From a bacterium (GTDB taxonomy: Bacteria; Calescibacteriota; Calescibacteriia; Calescibacteriales; Calescibacteriaceae): a stretch of 35,113 nt of DNA. Made by a program: the position numbers and the translations under genes. Of this stretch, positions 8,443 through 20,014 are shown in pieces. The notes beneath the pieces are model-generated. The model saw only the letters and a program-made list of their open reading frames with translations. It was not told the origin of the DNA and ran no database searches. Where the stretch lies: NCBI GenBank assembly GCA_030550715.1, contig JAUQOU010000020.1, positions 1 to 35,113 of the forward strand, in the 5' to 3' direction. Numbering within the stretch: the stretch's first letter is position 1; every line of letters begins with the position of its first letter.

Positions 8443-9081
8443 ATGGGAGAAAACGGAAAACCAAAAAAAGAAAAAGAAGAAGAGATTTTAAAACTCTATG
8501 AATTGGGAAAAGGAAAAATTCATCAAGCAGAATCAAAACAGGAAAAATTTCTCAAATTTATGAATGAAATAAATAAAGAAAGAGAAGTTCTAAAAGCAAA
8601 ACAATCTACCGCTCAAAGAATTGTAAAAGTGTTTGCTCTTCTTTTTGTCATAGGAATAGGAATAGCTATAATGTATCTGCCCGAGAAAAATATATTAGGG
8701 AAAAATATTTTTGATTTCTCCCCTCCCCCCAATCTTTACATTGATATGGAAAAATTCACAGTCATCAATTTCTTTGCATCTTGGTGCGACCCATGTAGAG
8801 AAGAAGCCCCAGAACTGGTAAAATTTTACCAAAACTCTTCATCAGCAACAATCGTGGGAGTAGCAGTTGAAGATAAAAAAGATGATGTTGAAAAATTCAT
8901 AAAAGAATATGGGATAAACTTCCCTGTCATCTTTGACAATGGAGTATTCTCAAAAAAGCTTGGAATTTCAGGTTTACCTACAACAATAATTGTCAGCCCA
9001 GATTACAAAATAAAAAAAGTTATTTTCGGACCTGTGACACAGCAAACCCTTGAAAGATTTATTTCAGAACTCACAAAATAA
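8443..9081 (+). CDS. Membrane-anchored TlpA/ResA/CcmG-like thioredoxin
   Basis: This is a thiol-disulfide oxidoreductase of 212 residues from the ATG at 8443; an upstream ATG at 8383 gives a less natural 20-residue extension. Residues 1-50 are charged and probably cytoplasmic. One membrane segment follows (VKVFALLFVIGIGIAIMYLP), and a periplasmic thioredoxin fold carries FFASWCDPCREEAPEL with the cis-proline motif GLPTTI. The C-D-P-C active site is an uncommon variant of WCxPC. The long basic/acidic cytoplasmic tail before the anchor is also unusual for TlpA or CcmG. A role in reducing apocytochrome thiols is plausible because ccmC is present at 23978, but the genes are not linked. A -10-like TTAAAT nine bases upstream and the absence of a Shine-Dalgarno site hint at a leaderless message. 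Confidence 0.85.
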   Translation: MGENGKPKKEKEEEILKLYELGKGKIHQAESKQEKFLKFMNEINKEREVLKAKQSTAQRIVKVFALLFVIGIGIAIMYLPEKNILGKNIFDFSPPPNLYIDMEKFTVINFFASWCDPCREEAPELVKFYQNSSSATIVGVAVEDKKDDVEKFIKEYGINFPVIFDNGVFSKKLGISGLPTTIIVSPDYKIKKVIFGPVTQQTLERFISELTK

Positions 9082-9161
9082 AATCCCAAAAAATCACCGA
9101 TTTAAAAAATATGTCAATTTATACTTTCCATTTCTGAAAATTTATATTTTTTATAAAAAGC

Positions 9162-9178
9162 TATAATAGAAGGAGGAG
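9162..9178 (+). promoter_or_regulatory. -10 box and Shine-Dalgarno upstream of the HNH gene
   Basis: TATAAT (9162-9167) is followed after three bases by AGGAGGAG (9171-9178). No ATG, GTG or TTG follows at normal spacing in the coding frame; a TTG at 9192, in another frame, is the nearest start. A start point about seven bases after the -10 would fall inside the Shine-Dalgarno. Confidence 0.45.
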
Positions 9179-9183
9179 AATAA

Positions 9184-9855
9184 GCCTTCTTTTGGGAAGA
9201 GAAATCAAAAAACGGAGAGCTCAATCACTTTGACCCTATATCAGAAGACGGGGAAAATACAACCTATGCAAACCCATCAAGTATAAGAAAAAAAATAATA
9301 AAAAGAGCAGTACTCGTACTGAACAGAAATTATATACCCTGCTATATAACAAATCTCAGACACGCCTTCTCTCTCCTTTTCAGAGAATCAGCCCTCGTGC
9401 TTGATAACGATTTTAAAACGTTTACAATATGGGAATGGATAAATATTGAACCCAAAGATGGAGATGATTATATCTCAACAGTCAGCAGAAGAATAAAAAT
9501 TCCAAAAATAGTCGTAGCAAAAACAGATGTAGAAACGAGAATAAGCAGACCAAAGGTGTCACGAATAGGTGTGTTCATAAGAGACGGATTTACCTGTCAG
9601 TACTGCGGGAAAAGATTTTCATATAAAAATCTCACAATAGACCATGTTATACCACGCTCACGAGGTGGCAGAACAGAATGGCTGAATGTTGTGACAAGCT
9701 GTATCTCATGCAACATAAAAAAAGGAGATAGAACCCCAGAAGAAGCAAAAATAGAACTCATAAAAGAACCTCGCCTGCCTATGATAACAATACTCAATAT
9801 CAAAGAAATTGAACTTAAATTCTATCCCGAATGGGAGCCATACATACTGAGATGA
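9184..9855 (+). CDS. HNH endonuclease, start codon unresolved
   Basis: This is a small HNH nuclease of the stand-alone type common in thermophiles. The C-terminal half holds the zinc-bound beta-beta-alpha motif: CQYCGKRF, IDHVIPRSRGG, then NVVTSCISCNIKKGDRTP. The N-terminal half has the family's usual opening (RAVLVLNRNYIPCYITNLRHA), which lies in frame at 9307-9369, well upstream of the first standard start, GTG 9397. The frame is open from 9184, after a TAA at 9181, yet contains no ATG, GTG or TTG before 9397. A TTG at 9192 in another frame would enter this frame if the A6 run at 9207-9212 had one A fewer. So the start is non-standard, or an indel is present. The start given here is just the beginning of the open frame. 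It converges with alaC (gap 20). Its target and role are unknown. Confidence 0.75.
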   Translation, partial: AFFWEEKSKNGELNHFDPISEDGENTTYANPSSIRKKIIKRAVLVLNRNYIPCYITNLRHAFSLLFRESALVLDNDFKTFTIWEWINIEPKDGDDYISTVSRRIKIPKIVVAKTDVETRISRPKVSRIGVFIRDGFTCQYCGKRFSYKNLTIDHVIPRSRGGRTEWLNVVTSCISCNIKKGDRTPEEAKIELIKEPRLPMITILNIKEIELKFYPEWEPYILR

Positions 9856-9875
9856 AATTTATCTTTGCCTGAAAA

Positions 9876-11120
9876 TTATCCATAAGATTCCATCAATCTT
9901 TTTATATTTCTCATAGCTTGTCTTATTCTCTGGTCATTTTCAACAAGAGCTAACCTCACATAACCTTCTCCAGATTGTCCGAATGCAACTCCCGGAGCGA
10001 CCGCAACCTCAGCTTTTTCAAGAAGAAATTCAGAAAACTTCACCGAACCTATACTTGAAAACCTTTCAGGTATTTTTGCCCAGATGAACATGCTTCCCCG
10101 AGGAAATTCAAACTCCCACCCCATTTTTTTCAGGTATCCTGCGACAACATCTCTCCTTTTCTGATATATCTCTGCTGTTTTTTTGGGATAATCTCCCGCC
10201 TCACGGAGAGCAATTATCGCCGCTATCTGCACCGGCTGAAAAACCCCATACTCAGTCCAGCTCTTTATCTTATACAGAGCTGAAATCAATGTAGGATTAC
10301 CAAGAGCAAACCCGACCCTAAACCCAGCCATAGAAAAACCCTTTGACATCGAATAAAACTCAATCGCTATTTTCTTTGCATCTTTGACCTCAAAAATAGA
10401 TGGAGCTTTATATTCATCAAAAACTATATCAGCATAAGCGAAATCGTGAATCAACCATATACCCTCTGATAAGCAGAAATCTACTATTTTTTTCAGAAAG
10501 TCCAGCTCAACACATCTTGAAGTTGGATTGTTCGGAAAAGATATAACGATCGCCTTCGGTCTTGGATATGTCGTCTTTACAACCTTCTCCAAACCCTCAA
10601 AAAAATTACCATTTAACATTGAAAATGTTCTGACATCTGCTCCTGCAATTATCGGAGCATAAAGATGAAGAGGATAAGCCGGCTCAGGAACGACAACAGT
10701 ATCTCCATTAGATAAAATCGCAAGCATCAGCTGGAAAAATCCCATCTTTGTGCCATTTACAACAAGCACTTCCCTCTCCGGATCAAGCTCAACACCCCAG
10801 AGCAGTTTATATCTTTTTGCAATCTCTTCCCTGAGTTTTTTTAATCCCTGAACCACAGAATACCTGTGATTTTTCGGGTCATCAACAGCTTCTTTTACCT
10901 TCCTTACAACCTCATCGGGAGCAGGAACATTTGGATTCCCCATCCCAAGGTCTATAACATCAAATCCTTTCTTACGCATCTCTTGCTTTTTCTGATTTAT
11001 AACCGCAAGAACATACGGTGGGAGCCTTTTCAATCTCGGGAAACTATCAAAAACGAAAAATTCGTTTTCAAACATTTCAGCAGTATCTGATTTTAATAAT
11101 TTTGCTTTTAGGTGTTGCAT
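9876..11120 (-). CDS. alaC: AlaC-type aminotransferase (glutamate-pyruvate or related)
   Basis: This is a PLP-dependent class I aminotransferase of 414 residues. It matches E. coli AlaC closely along its length: FPRLKRLPPYVLAVI, VIDLGMGNPNVPAPD, VLVVNGTKMGFFQLMLA, VPEPAYPLHLYAPIIAGA, FPNNPTSRCVELDF, HDFAYADIVFDEYKAPSI, the Schiff-base lysine in YSMSKGFSMAGFRVGF, and YVRLALVENDQRIRQA. The probable reaction is alanine synthesis from pyruvate and glutamate; LL-diaminopimelate aminotransferase is a related alternative. The frame stays open to 11666 on this strand, but the ATG at 11120 fits the family start; the longer reading has no family similarity and overlaps the divergent CpoB-like gene. The 58-base space to that gene must hold both promoters. 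No Shine-Dalgarno site is seen. Confidence 0.9.
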   Translation of the reverse strand: MQHLKAKLLKSDTAEMFENEFFVFDSFPRLKRLPPYVLAVINQKKQEMRKKGFDVIDLGMGNPNVPAPDEVVRKVKEAVDDPKNHRYSVVQGLKKLREEIAKRYKLLWGVELDPEREVLVVNGTKMGFFQLMLAILSNGDTVVVPEPAYPLHLYAPIIAGADVRTFSMLNGNFFEGLEKVVKTTYPRPKAIVISFPNNPTSRCVELDFLKKIVDFCLSEGIWLIHDFAYADIVFDEYKAPSIFEVKDAKKIAIEFYSMSKGFSMAGFRVGFALGNPTLISALYKIKSWTEYGVFQPVQIAAIIALREAGDYPKKTAEIYQKRRDVVAGYLKKMGWEFEFPRGSMFIWAKIPERFSSIGSVKFSEFLLEKAEVAVAPGVAFGQSGEGYVRLALVENDQRIRQAMRNIKRLMESYG

Positions 11121-11164
11121 TTTTTGATTTTCTGTTGAAGTTTCAATATTTCGCAATAAAGTTG

Positions 11165-11170
11165 TATAAT
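11165..11170 (+). promoter_or_regulatory. -10 box TATAAT, 8 bases before ATG (leaderless start)
   Basis: TATAAT is followed by eight bases and then the ATG at 11179 of the CpoB-like gene. With a start point about seven or eight bases after the -10, the mRNA would begin at or next to the ATG. No Shine-Dalgarno is possible in that space. The -35 is poor. Confidence 0.6.
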
Positions 11171-11178
11171 TTGATATT

Positions 11179-11967
11179 ATGGAGCAGGTCATCTTCAAAA
11201 CAAAGACGAGAATTTTAGACCTCTTCGCGCTATTTTTCTCTATAACTCTTTTCAACTGCCATACAATATCGCGCCTCAGCTCAAAAGTAGATACAATTGA
11301 AGCACGCCAGATAAAAAACGAAGAGTACATTGAAAACATGAAAAAAGATTTGGAGTATATAAAGAAAAATCTTGCCAATTTGGATTCAAGAATATCATCT
11401 ATTGAAGAGAAATTAGCACGCCAGCAAGGAACATCAAAAGATATTGAAAAGATAACAGCAGACATACAAAAACTTGAAAAGAGAATAAGCTTCCTTGAAT
11501 CAAAAATAGAAATTATTGAAGCGCGAAACAACAGCGGAAAAACTCCCTCTCCCATCAGGAAAGAAACAATTTCAGTCAAAGACGCACAAGAGAAAATATC
11601 AAACGCAAAAGAGATGATAATCAACGGAAAAACAGATGAAGCGATAAAAATTCTGACAGAACTCATATCAGCAGGTTATGATTCCGAAGAGTTAAGATTC
11701 ACTCTTGGAGAAGCTTTCTTCAGAAATGGAGATTATAAATCTGCAATAAGAGAATGGCTCTCTGTAATAGATAAAGAAGGTAAAGTAAAAGATGGAACTG
11801 AAATTTTCCCGCGAACATACCTCCGCCTTGCACAAGTATTTCTCAGAATAGGAGATAATAAAAACGCAGAAGTTATGCTCAAAGCCATACTCGTCAAATA
11901 TCCAAACAGCCCAGAATCAAAAACAGCAAAAGGACTTTTAGATAATATGCAACAGCAGAAAAGATAA
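11179..11967 (+). CDS. CpoB/YbgF-like lipoprotein with coiled coil and TPRs
   Basis: This 262-residue protein has the same layout and length as CpoB (YbgF), the Tol-Pal/PBP1B-linked periplasmic coordinator. A signal segment ends LFNC27, a lipobox, so it is probably lipid-anchored. Residues 30-115 form a coiled coil (SSKVDTIEARQIKNEEY, LEKRISFLESKIEIIEA). From about 135 there are TPR-like repeats: EKISNAKEMIINGKTDEAIK, RFTLGEAFFRNGDYKSAIRE and LRLAQVFLRIGDNKNAEVML, ending with the typical LVKYPNSPESKTAKGLL. No tol-pal genes are nearby, so the partner assignment is inference from architecture. It converges with mdh (gap 11) and is divergent from alaC. It probably has a leaderless message. Confidence 0.75.
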   Translation: MEQVIFKTKTRILDLFALFFSITLFNCHTISRLSSKVDTIEARQIKNEEYIENMKKDLEYIKKNLANLDSRISSIEEKLARQQGTSKDIEKITADIQKLEKRISFLESKIEIIEARNNSGKTPSPIRKETISVKDAQEKISNAKEMIINGKTDEAIKILTELISAGYDSEELRFTLGEAFFRNGDYKSAIREWLSVIDKEGKVKDGTEIFPRTYLRLAQVFLRIGDNKNAEVMLKAILVKYPNSPESKTAKGLLDNMQQQKR

Positions 11968-11978
11968 AAATTAAAAGC

Positions 11979-12926
11979 TCAGCCGTACTTTCTTATGAGT
12001 TCATCTACTTCTTTTTGAAGCTTCTGAACAATTTCAGCAGACCTTCTCAACGCTTTCATCTCTTCATCTTTAAGATCGAACTCTAAAATCTTTTCTACCC
12101 CATCTTTACCAAGAACAACTGGAACACCAACAAAAACACCATTTATACCATATTCCCCCTCGCACAGAACACAGCAGGGAAGAATTCTTTTTCTATCAAA
12201 AACAATTGATTCTATCATTTCAAGAACAGCAGCAGAAGGAGCATAGTAAGCAGAACCTGTTTTGAGAAGAGAAACTATTTCAGCCCCTGCATTTCTTGTC
12301 CTTTCTATTATCTCGTGAAGCTTTTCTTTCGGGAGAAGATTCTCAACAGGAACACCACCAATATGAGTATAGCTCAAAACAGGCACCATAGTGTCTCCGT
12401 GACTTCCAAGAACAAAAGCAGTTATATCTTTGGGAGAAACTTTGAGCTCCATAGAGAGAAAAGCTCTGAACCTTGCAGTATCAAGAACTCCCGCCATTCC
12501 CATAATTTTATTCTTTGGAAAACCAGTGATTTTATAAGCCGTGTATGTCATCGCATCAAGAGGATTTGAAACAACTATGACTATTGAATCGGGACAGAAC
12601 TTTTTTATTTTTTCGGAAACATCTTTGACTATCTTGAAATTCACTTCAAGTAGTTCTTCTCTTGACATACCCGGCTTTCTCGGAACACCCGATGTTATGA
12701 CAACTATTTGAGAACCTTCCGCGATCTCCCATAAATCGCCTCCTTGTATGTTTATATCATAGTCCATTATCGGAGCACTCTGAGTTATATCAAGAGCTTT
12801 ACCTTTCGCAAGGTCTCCAATTATATCTATCAGTGCGATATCTGCAAAGTTTTTTTCTGCGAGACGCTGAGCGAGTGTTCCGCCAACCATTCCGGCACCA
12901 ACCACAGTTATCTTCATCTTCGGCAT
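11979..12926 (-). CDS. mdh: NAD-dependent malate dehydrogenase (LDH-like family)
   Basis: This enzyme interconverts malate and oxaloacetate with NAD(H) in the cytosol, in the (oxidative or reductive) TCA cycle. It has 315 residues, the usual length. It shows the Rossmann motif VVGAGMVGG near residue 10 and the acidic NAD-binding residue in ALIDI. The mobile loop is GVPRKPGMSRE, whose Arg after VP marks malate rather than lactate specificity. GVLDTARF and the catalytic His in VLGSHGDTMVP follow. The ATG has a strong Shine-Dalgarno, AAGGAGGA, eight bases upstream. It is transcribed away from the rRNA operon. With the 2-oxoacid:ferredoxin oxidoreductase at 26761-29502 it may serve central carbon flow, but direction cannot be told. 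Confidence 0.95.
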   Translation of the reverse strand: MPKMKITVVGAGMVGGTLAQRLAEKNFADIALIDIIGDLAKGKALDITQSAPIMDYDINIQGGDLWEIAEGSQIVVITSGVPRKPGMSREELLEVNFKIVKDVSEKIKKFCPDSIVIVVSNPLDAMTYTAYKITGFPKNKIMGMAGVLDTARFRAFLSMELKVSPKDITAFVLGSHGDTMVPVLSYTHIGGVPVENLLPKEKLHEIIERTRNAGAEIVSLLKTGSAYYAPSAAVLEMIESIVFDRKRILPCCVLCEGEYGINGVFVGVPVVLGKDGVEKILEFDLKDEEMKALRRSAEIVQKLQKEVDELIRKYG

Positions 12927-13081
12927 AACTTTTTCCTCCTTCTTCGAGCTTATTTCACAACTTTTATTTTTTCAGTTAGCTATACTTTTAGTGAAACTTC
13001 AAGAAGATTACAAAAATAAATGAGGAGGAAAAATTTTTGTTTTTTTGTATTTTATGACGGAGAATTATTATTTTGTTTTAT

Positions 13082-13118
13082 GCTTCTTTTAGCAGAAGCT
13101 CTCCTAGAAATAGGAGAG
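13082..13118. other. Two abutting perfect hairpins in the rRNA upstream region
   Basis: GCTTCT (13082-13087) pairs with AGAAGC (13094-13099). Immediately after, CTCTCCTA (13099-13106), a GAAA tetraloop and TAGGAGAG (13111-13118) form a perfect eight-base-pair stem. They lie in the 439-base stretch without genes between mdh and 16S, about 55 bases before the rrn -35. No T-run follows, so this is not a standard terminator. It may be a structured RNA leader, a second promoter's attenuator, or a protein site. Confidence 0.5.
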
Positions 13119-13170
13119 CGGAAGCGAGAAGAAACTTTCTTCTGAAGTGAGGAAAAATTTTTCAAAAAAA

Positions 13171-13199
13171 TTGTCTTTCTAAAAAGTTGTGATTAAAAT
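13171..13199 (+). promoter_or_regulatory. rRNA operon promoter
   Basis: TTGTCT (13171-13176), a 17-base spacer, and TAAAAT (13194-13199) give a good housekeeping-sigma promoter. The A-rich tract just upstream (13150-13170) could act as an UP element. The predicted start near 13206 leaves a leader of about 160 bases before mature 16S. Confidence 0.75.
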
Positions 13200-13229
13200 A
13201 TAAAACGCTCTCTTTCAGAGAACCGGAAG

Positions 13230-13365
13230 AGCTCCCGAGAGGGAGCTTGGAAGGTTGTGGCAAGAAGCGGTCAGAAAAGAGGTTTTGAAAAGATGTACTG
13301 AGGGTGAAGGTCTTGCGGCAAAATTAGCTCTGAGAAATTTCTCCTCTTTGGCAGATTTGATTTAT

Positions 13366-13376
<11 letters not shown>
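13230..13376 (+). other. 16S leader with hairpins, one covering the mature 5' end
   Basis: The leader has a strong hairpin: AGCTCCC (13230-13236), a GAGA loop and GGGAGCT (13241-13247). Next to the mature 5' end, bases 13342-13353 pair with 13365-13376 (core TTGGCA/TGCCAA, 12 pairs with two wobbles, 11-base loop). This second hairpin includes the first bases of 16S. Between them lies the 13298-13311 arm of the 16S processing stem. No protein gene is supported here. Confidence 0.55.
13298..13311 (+). repeat. Left arm of the pre-16S processing stem
   Basis: CTGAGGGTGAAGGT here is the exact reverse complement of ACCTTCACCCTCAG at 14936-14949, beyond the 16S 3' end. The 14-base-pair stem loops out the 16S precursor and is the expected substrate for RNase III-type cleavage. 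Confidence 0.8.
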
Positions 13377-14918
<1,542 letters not shown>

Positions 14919-14935
14919 CTTTCTCTCTTTCAAAA

Positions 14936-14949
14936 ACCTTCACCCTCAG
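14936..14949 (+). repeat. Right arm of the pre-16S processing stem
   Basis: ACCTTCACCCTCAG pairs perfectly with 13298-13311. It lies in the 39-base spacer between 16S and tRNA-Ile. Confidence 0.8.
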
Positions 14950-14957
14950 GTATAAAA

Positions 14958-15034
14958 GGGCCCATAGCTCAGTCGGCAAGAGCGTACCCCTGATAAGGGT
15001 AAGGTCTCCGGTTCGAGTCCGGATGGGCCCACCA
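14958..15034 (+). tRNA. tRNA-Ile (GAT)
   Basis: A full cloverleaf is visible. The acceptor GGGCCCA pairs with TGGGCCC, the anticodon loop is CTGATAA (anticodon GAT), and the T arm has GGTTCGAGTCC. The discriminator is A, and CCA is encoded (15032-15034). It sits in the 16S-23S spacer as in many bacteria. Confidence 0.97.
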
Positions 15035-15042
15035 AGATTTTC

Positions 15043-15114
15043 GGGGACGTAGCTCAGCGGGAGAGCGCCCGGTTTGCACCCGGGAGGGCACGGGTTCAAA
15101 TCCCGTCGTCTCCA
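15043..15114 (+). tRNA. tRNA-Ala (TGC)
   Basis: The acceptor GGGGACG pairs with CGTCTCC (one G-T), and the anticodon stem CCCGG/CCGGG holds the loop TTTGCAC, giving anticodon TGC. The T loop is GGTTCAAAT. The discriminator A is followed by CAA, so CCA is not encoded and must be added. It lies eight bases after tRNA-Ile. Confidence 0.97.
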
Positions 15115-15149
15115 CAACCTCTTTTCTGACCGGGAGAAATTTTGAAATT

Positions 15150-15164
15150 TGGGAGATAGAGGTT

Positions 15165-15171
<7 letters not shown>
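15150..15171 (+). repeat. Left arm of the pre-23S processing stem
   Basis: Bases 15150-15171 are the exact reverse complement of 18071-18092, giving a 22-base-pair stem (its inner end is TTTTCATGT with ACATGAAAA). It encloses the whole 23S gene and overlaps the mature terminal helix. Confidence 0.85.
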
Positions 15172-18070
<2,899 letters not shown>

Positions 18071-18078
<8 letters not shown>

Positions 18079-18092
18079 ACCTCTATCTCCCA
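18071..18092 (+). repeat. Right arm of the pre-23S processing stem
   Basis: This arm pairs perfectly with 15150-15171. It ends two bases before the stop codon of the convergent isomerase gene, so the rRNA operon has no separate terminator space before that gene. Confidence 0.85.
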
Positions 18093-18093
18093 T

Positions 18094-19167
18094 TTATCTT
18101 AACTCCCAAATCAAATCTCTTATCCTCTTCACCTCAGGCTGATCAAACGGATTTATACCCATTACCTTCCCAACAACAGCTATCGCTATCTGAAAATGAA
18201 ATATAAGAGAAAAAACCTCTCCCCTGTTTTTTATCTCAAGCTCAAGAACAGGAATTTTTTCAGAAAACGCCTTCAAAGTTGCTTCCTTCTCCTTCATTAA
18301 GTCCTTCTCAGCACCAGAGTAAGAAATAAAAACTGCACATTTGCCTTTGGGATTTGCAAGAATAAGCTGAGCTACTGAATGCTGAAAATGCGGACCCAAA
18401 AGAGCAACGGGAGTCATACCTTTACCATCCTTACCCAAACTCTCTGCTATCAGTTGACAAAAATTCTCAGAAAGCTTCGCCAAATCCTTTGAATAAAAAC
18501 ACAAAAATATGTCTTGCTTATCTTGATTTTCAAGAATAAATCTCGCAAGCTTAAAATGTAAACTATCTTCATCAAAAATCCTCCTTCTCACATTATCTAA
18601 ATTTATCTTCATAACTTTCAAAATGTTCCTGTACCTCATCAGAACAGGATAAAGTATGAAAAATGTTGAAAACCTTCCTGAAAGATTTGGAGGAAAATCT
18701 ATCACTTTCCCTTGGTTCCTTATAACTAAATTTGAAATCGGCGAATATTTATTTGAGGTAATCCCTAAAAATCTCACCTCTTTTTTTCTTTTTACGACCC
18801 TCTCCGCAGTTTTTGATAAAATCAGCGTCTCAAATGTTTCACCAGATTTCGAAACTATATATAAAATTGGCTTCTTGCTCTCTTTTATCAGCTCGCTAAG
18901 CTCTTTCTTTTCCTCGGGCGACTCAAAAAACTTTATTCCAAGACCGAAAATTTCAGATATAGCTTTCGGTCCAGATGAAGACCCACCAATCCCTATCCAG
19001 AAAATCTCATCACCAAAAGCCAAGTCCTTCAACAAATCTCTTTTAACCTTCAAATAAGAATCTATAACTTTATCCTGTATAAGAAATATCCACTCGGAGT
19101 TTTCCCTTACTCTATCTGCCTCCTCAAGAACTTTCACTATCTCATAACTTATTCCTGATAAGCTCAT
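18094..19167 (-). CDS. pgi: Glucose-6-phosphate isomerase, short form
   Basis: This enzyme interconverts glucose-6-phosphate and fructose-6-phosphate in the cytosol. It has 357 residues, the compact type rather than the ~550-residue E. coli form. Two SIS domains are visible: FWIGIGGSSSGPKAISE and YIVSKSGETFETL in the first; then SGRFSTFFILYP, FCQLIAESLGKDGKGM, GPHFQHSVAQLIL and NPFDQPEVKRIRDLI. The usual GGRFS reads SGRFS here. A bifunctional phosphoglucose/phosphomannose isomerase is less likely given the intact PGI motifs. The ATG at 19167 follows AAGGAG at good spacing; a longer reading to 19203 has no such site. It is last in a leftward group after the OmpA and FecR-like genes, 58 bases below the latter, and converges on the rRNA operon. 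Confidence 0.9.
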   Translation of the reverse strand: MSLSGISYEIVKVLEEADRVRENSEWIFLIQDKVIDSYLKVKRDLLKDLAFGDEIFWIGIGGSSSGPKAISEIFGLGIKFFESPEEKKELSELIKESKKPILYIVSKSGETFETLILSKTAERVVKRKKEVRFLGITSNKYSPISNLVIRNQGKVIDFPPNLSGRFSTFFILYPVLMRYRNILKVMKINLDNVRRRIFDEDSLHFKLARFILENQDKQDIFLCFYSKDLAKLSENFCQLIAESLGKDGKGMTPVALLGPHFQHSVAQLILANPKGKCAVFISYSGAEKDLMKEKEATLKAFSEKIPVLELEIKNRGEVFSLIFHFQIAIAVVGKVMGINPFDQPEVKRIRDLIWELR

Positions 19168-19225
19168 TTTTTTGCTCCTTTGTTTTTGCTTAAATTTTAT
19201 CAAACCAAAATCGCTTTTATATCTA

Positions 19226-20014
19226 TCAAAAATTTGGAATATTTATAACCTTTGGTTCCGAGTAAAAAGAAGACCTTCCATCTTCAAGCTCATACCAAAC
19301 CCTCCAAAAATAAGACCTTGAAAATCTCGGAAGAGTGAGAGATTGCGGGAAAAATTTGTTATCTTCAATCTCGTAGAAAAATACAGGTTTCAAAAAATTC
19401 TCATCAATAGCTATCTCCAAAAAGTATCTTCTGGATTTATCTATTTTTTCCCAAAGAAACAGGGGAATAAAGACCTCTGCACCATCTCGCGGGAAAATTA
19501 TTTTGACTTCCCTTGGCAAAACATAAATATCTTTTGTCTCCACAGAGTATCCTTGACCTTTTTTTATTTTGAACCCAAGAAATTTCGCTTCACCATCAAT
19601 AACCTCAAAAAAAAGTTTATCACTTGCCTTTATTCTCATCTCGCCGTCTGAAAAAATCAAGTCCCTGAAAAAGAAATTACATTCATGTGCTATCAACACA
19701 ACTATTCCTGAAACAGATTCAAGAAAAATTCTTATCTCTTTACCACGCCTGAACGCCTCGCCAATTTTGACATAACTTTTCGGATAAAGTTTTATCAAGC
19801 AAACTCTCTTATAAAATGGGAAATTAATCAAAATGATTTTTGAACCTGAAAAAATTTCTCTTCTCTCAACATCTGAAAGATCATAACTGAAATCAGATGA
19901 AAAAAATAGATTAGGTCTAACCTCCTTTCTACATTGAAATGATAAAAAAGAAAGTATAGCTATAAACCATAAAACCAAATTTGCTCTCATAAAATTCAAA
20001 GTTATCTTGTACAT
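19226..20014 (-). CDS. FecR-like lipoprotein
   Basis: This is a 262-residue envelope protein. Its signal segment ends FLSFQC28, a lipobox, so it should be lipid-anchored. The middle (residues 50-165) resembles the FecR beta domain: an early EIFSGSKI, repeated short strands, then EAKFLGFKIKKGQGYSV and VLPREV near its end. The last 80 residues resemble a carbohydrate/fibronectin-like module (FPRDGAEVFIPLFLWEKI, YFLEIAIDENF, YFWRVWYELEDG) often found with FecR domains in OmpA-linked surface proteins. The ATG overlaps the stop of the upstream OmpA-fusion gene (TGATG), so translation is coupled and the two products probably work together. It is not a sigma-factor regulator of the FecR/FecI kind, because no such neighbours exist. 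The exact function is unknown. Confidence 0.65.
   Translation of the reverse strand: MYKITLNFMRANLVLWFIAILSFLSFQCRKEVRPNLFFSSDFSYDLSDVERREIFSGSKIILINFPFYKRVCLIKLYPKSYVKIGEAFRRGKEIRIFLESVSGIVVLIAHECNFFFRDLIFSDGEMRIKASDKLFFEVIDGEAKFLGFKIKKGQGYSVETKDIYVLPREVKIIFPRDGAEVFIPLFLWEKIDKSRRYFLEIAIDENFLKPVFFYEIEDNKFFPQSLTLPRFSRSYFWRVWYELEDGRSSFYSEPKVINIPNF

Noticed and set aside
11121-11666. N-terminal extension of the aminotransferase frame by about 180 residues
   Set aside because: The extension has no family similarity, overlaps the divergent CpoB-like gene in antisense, and the ATG at 11120 fits the AlaC start.
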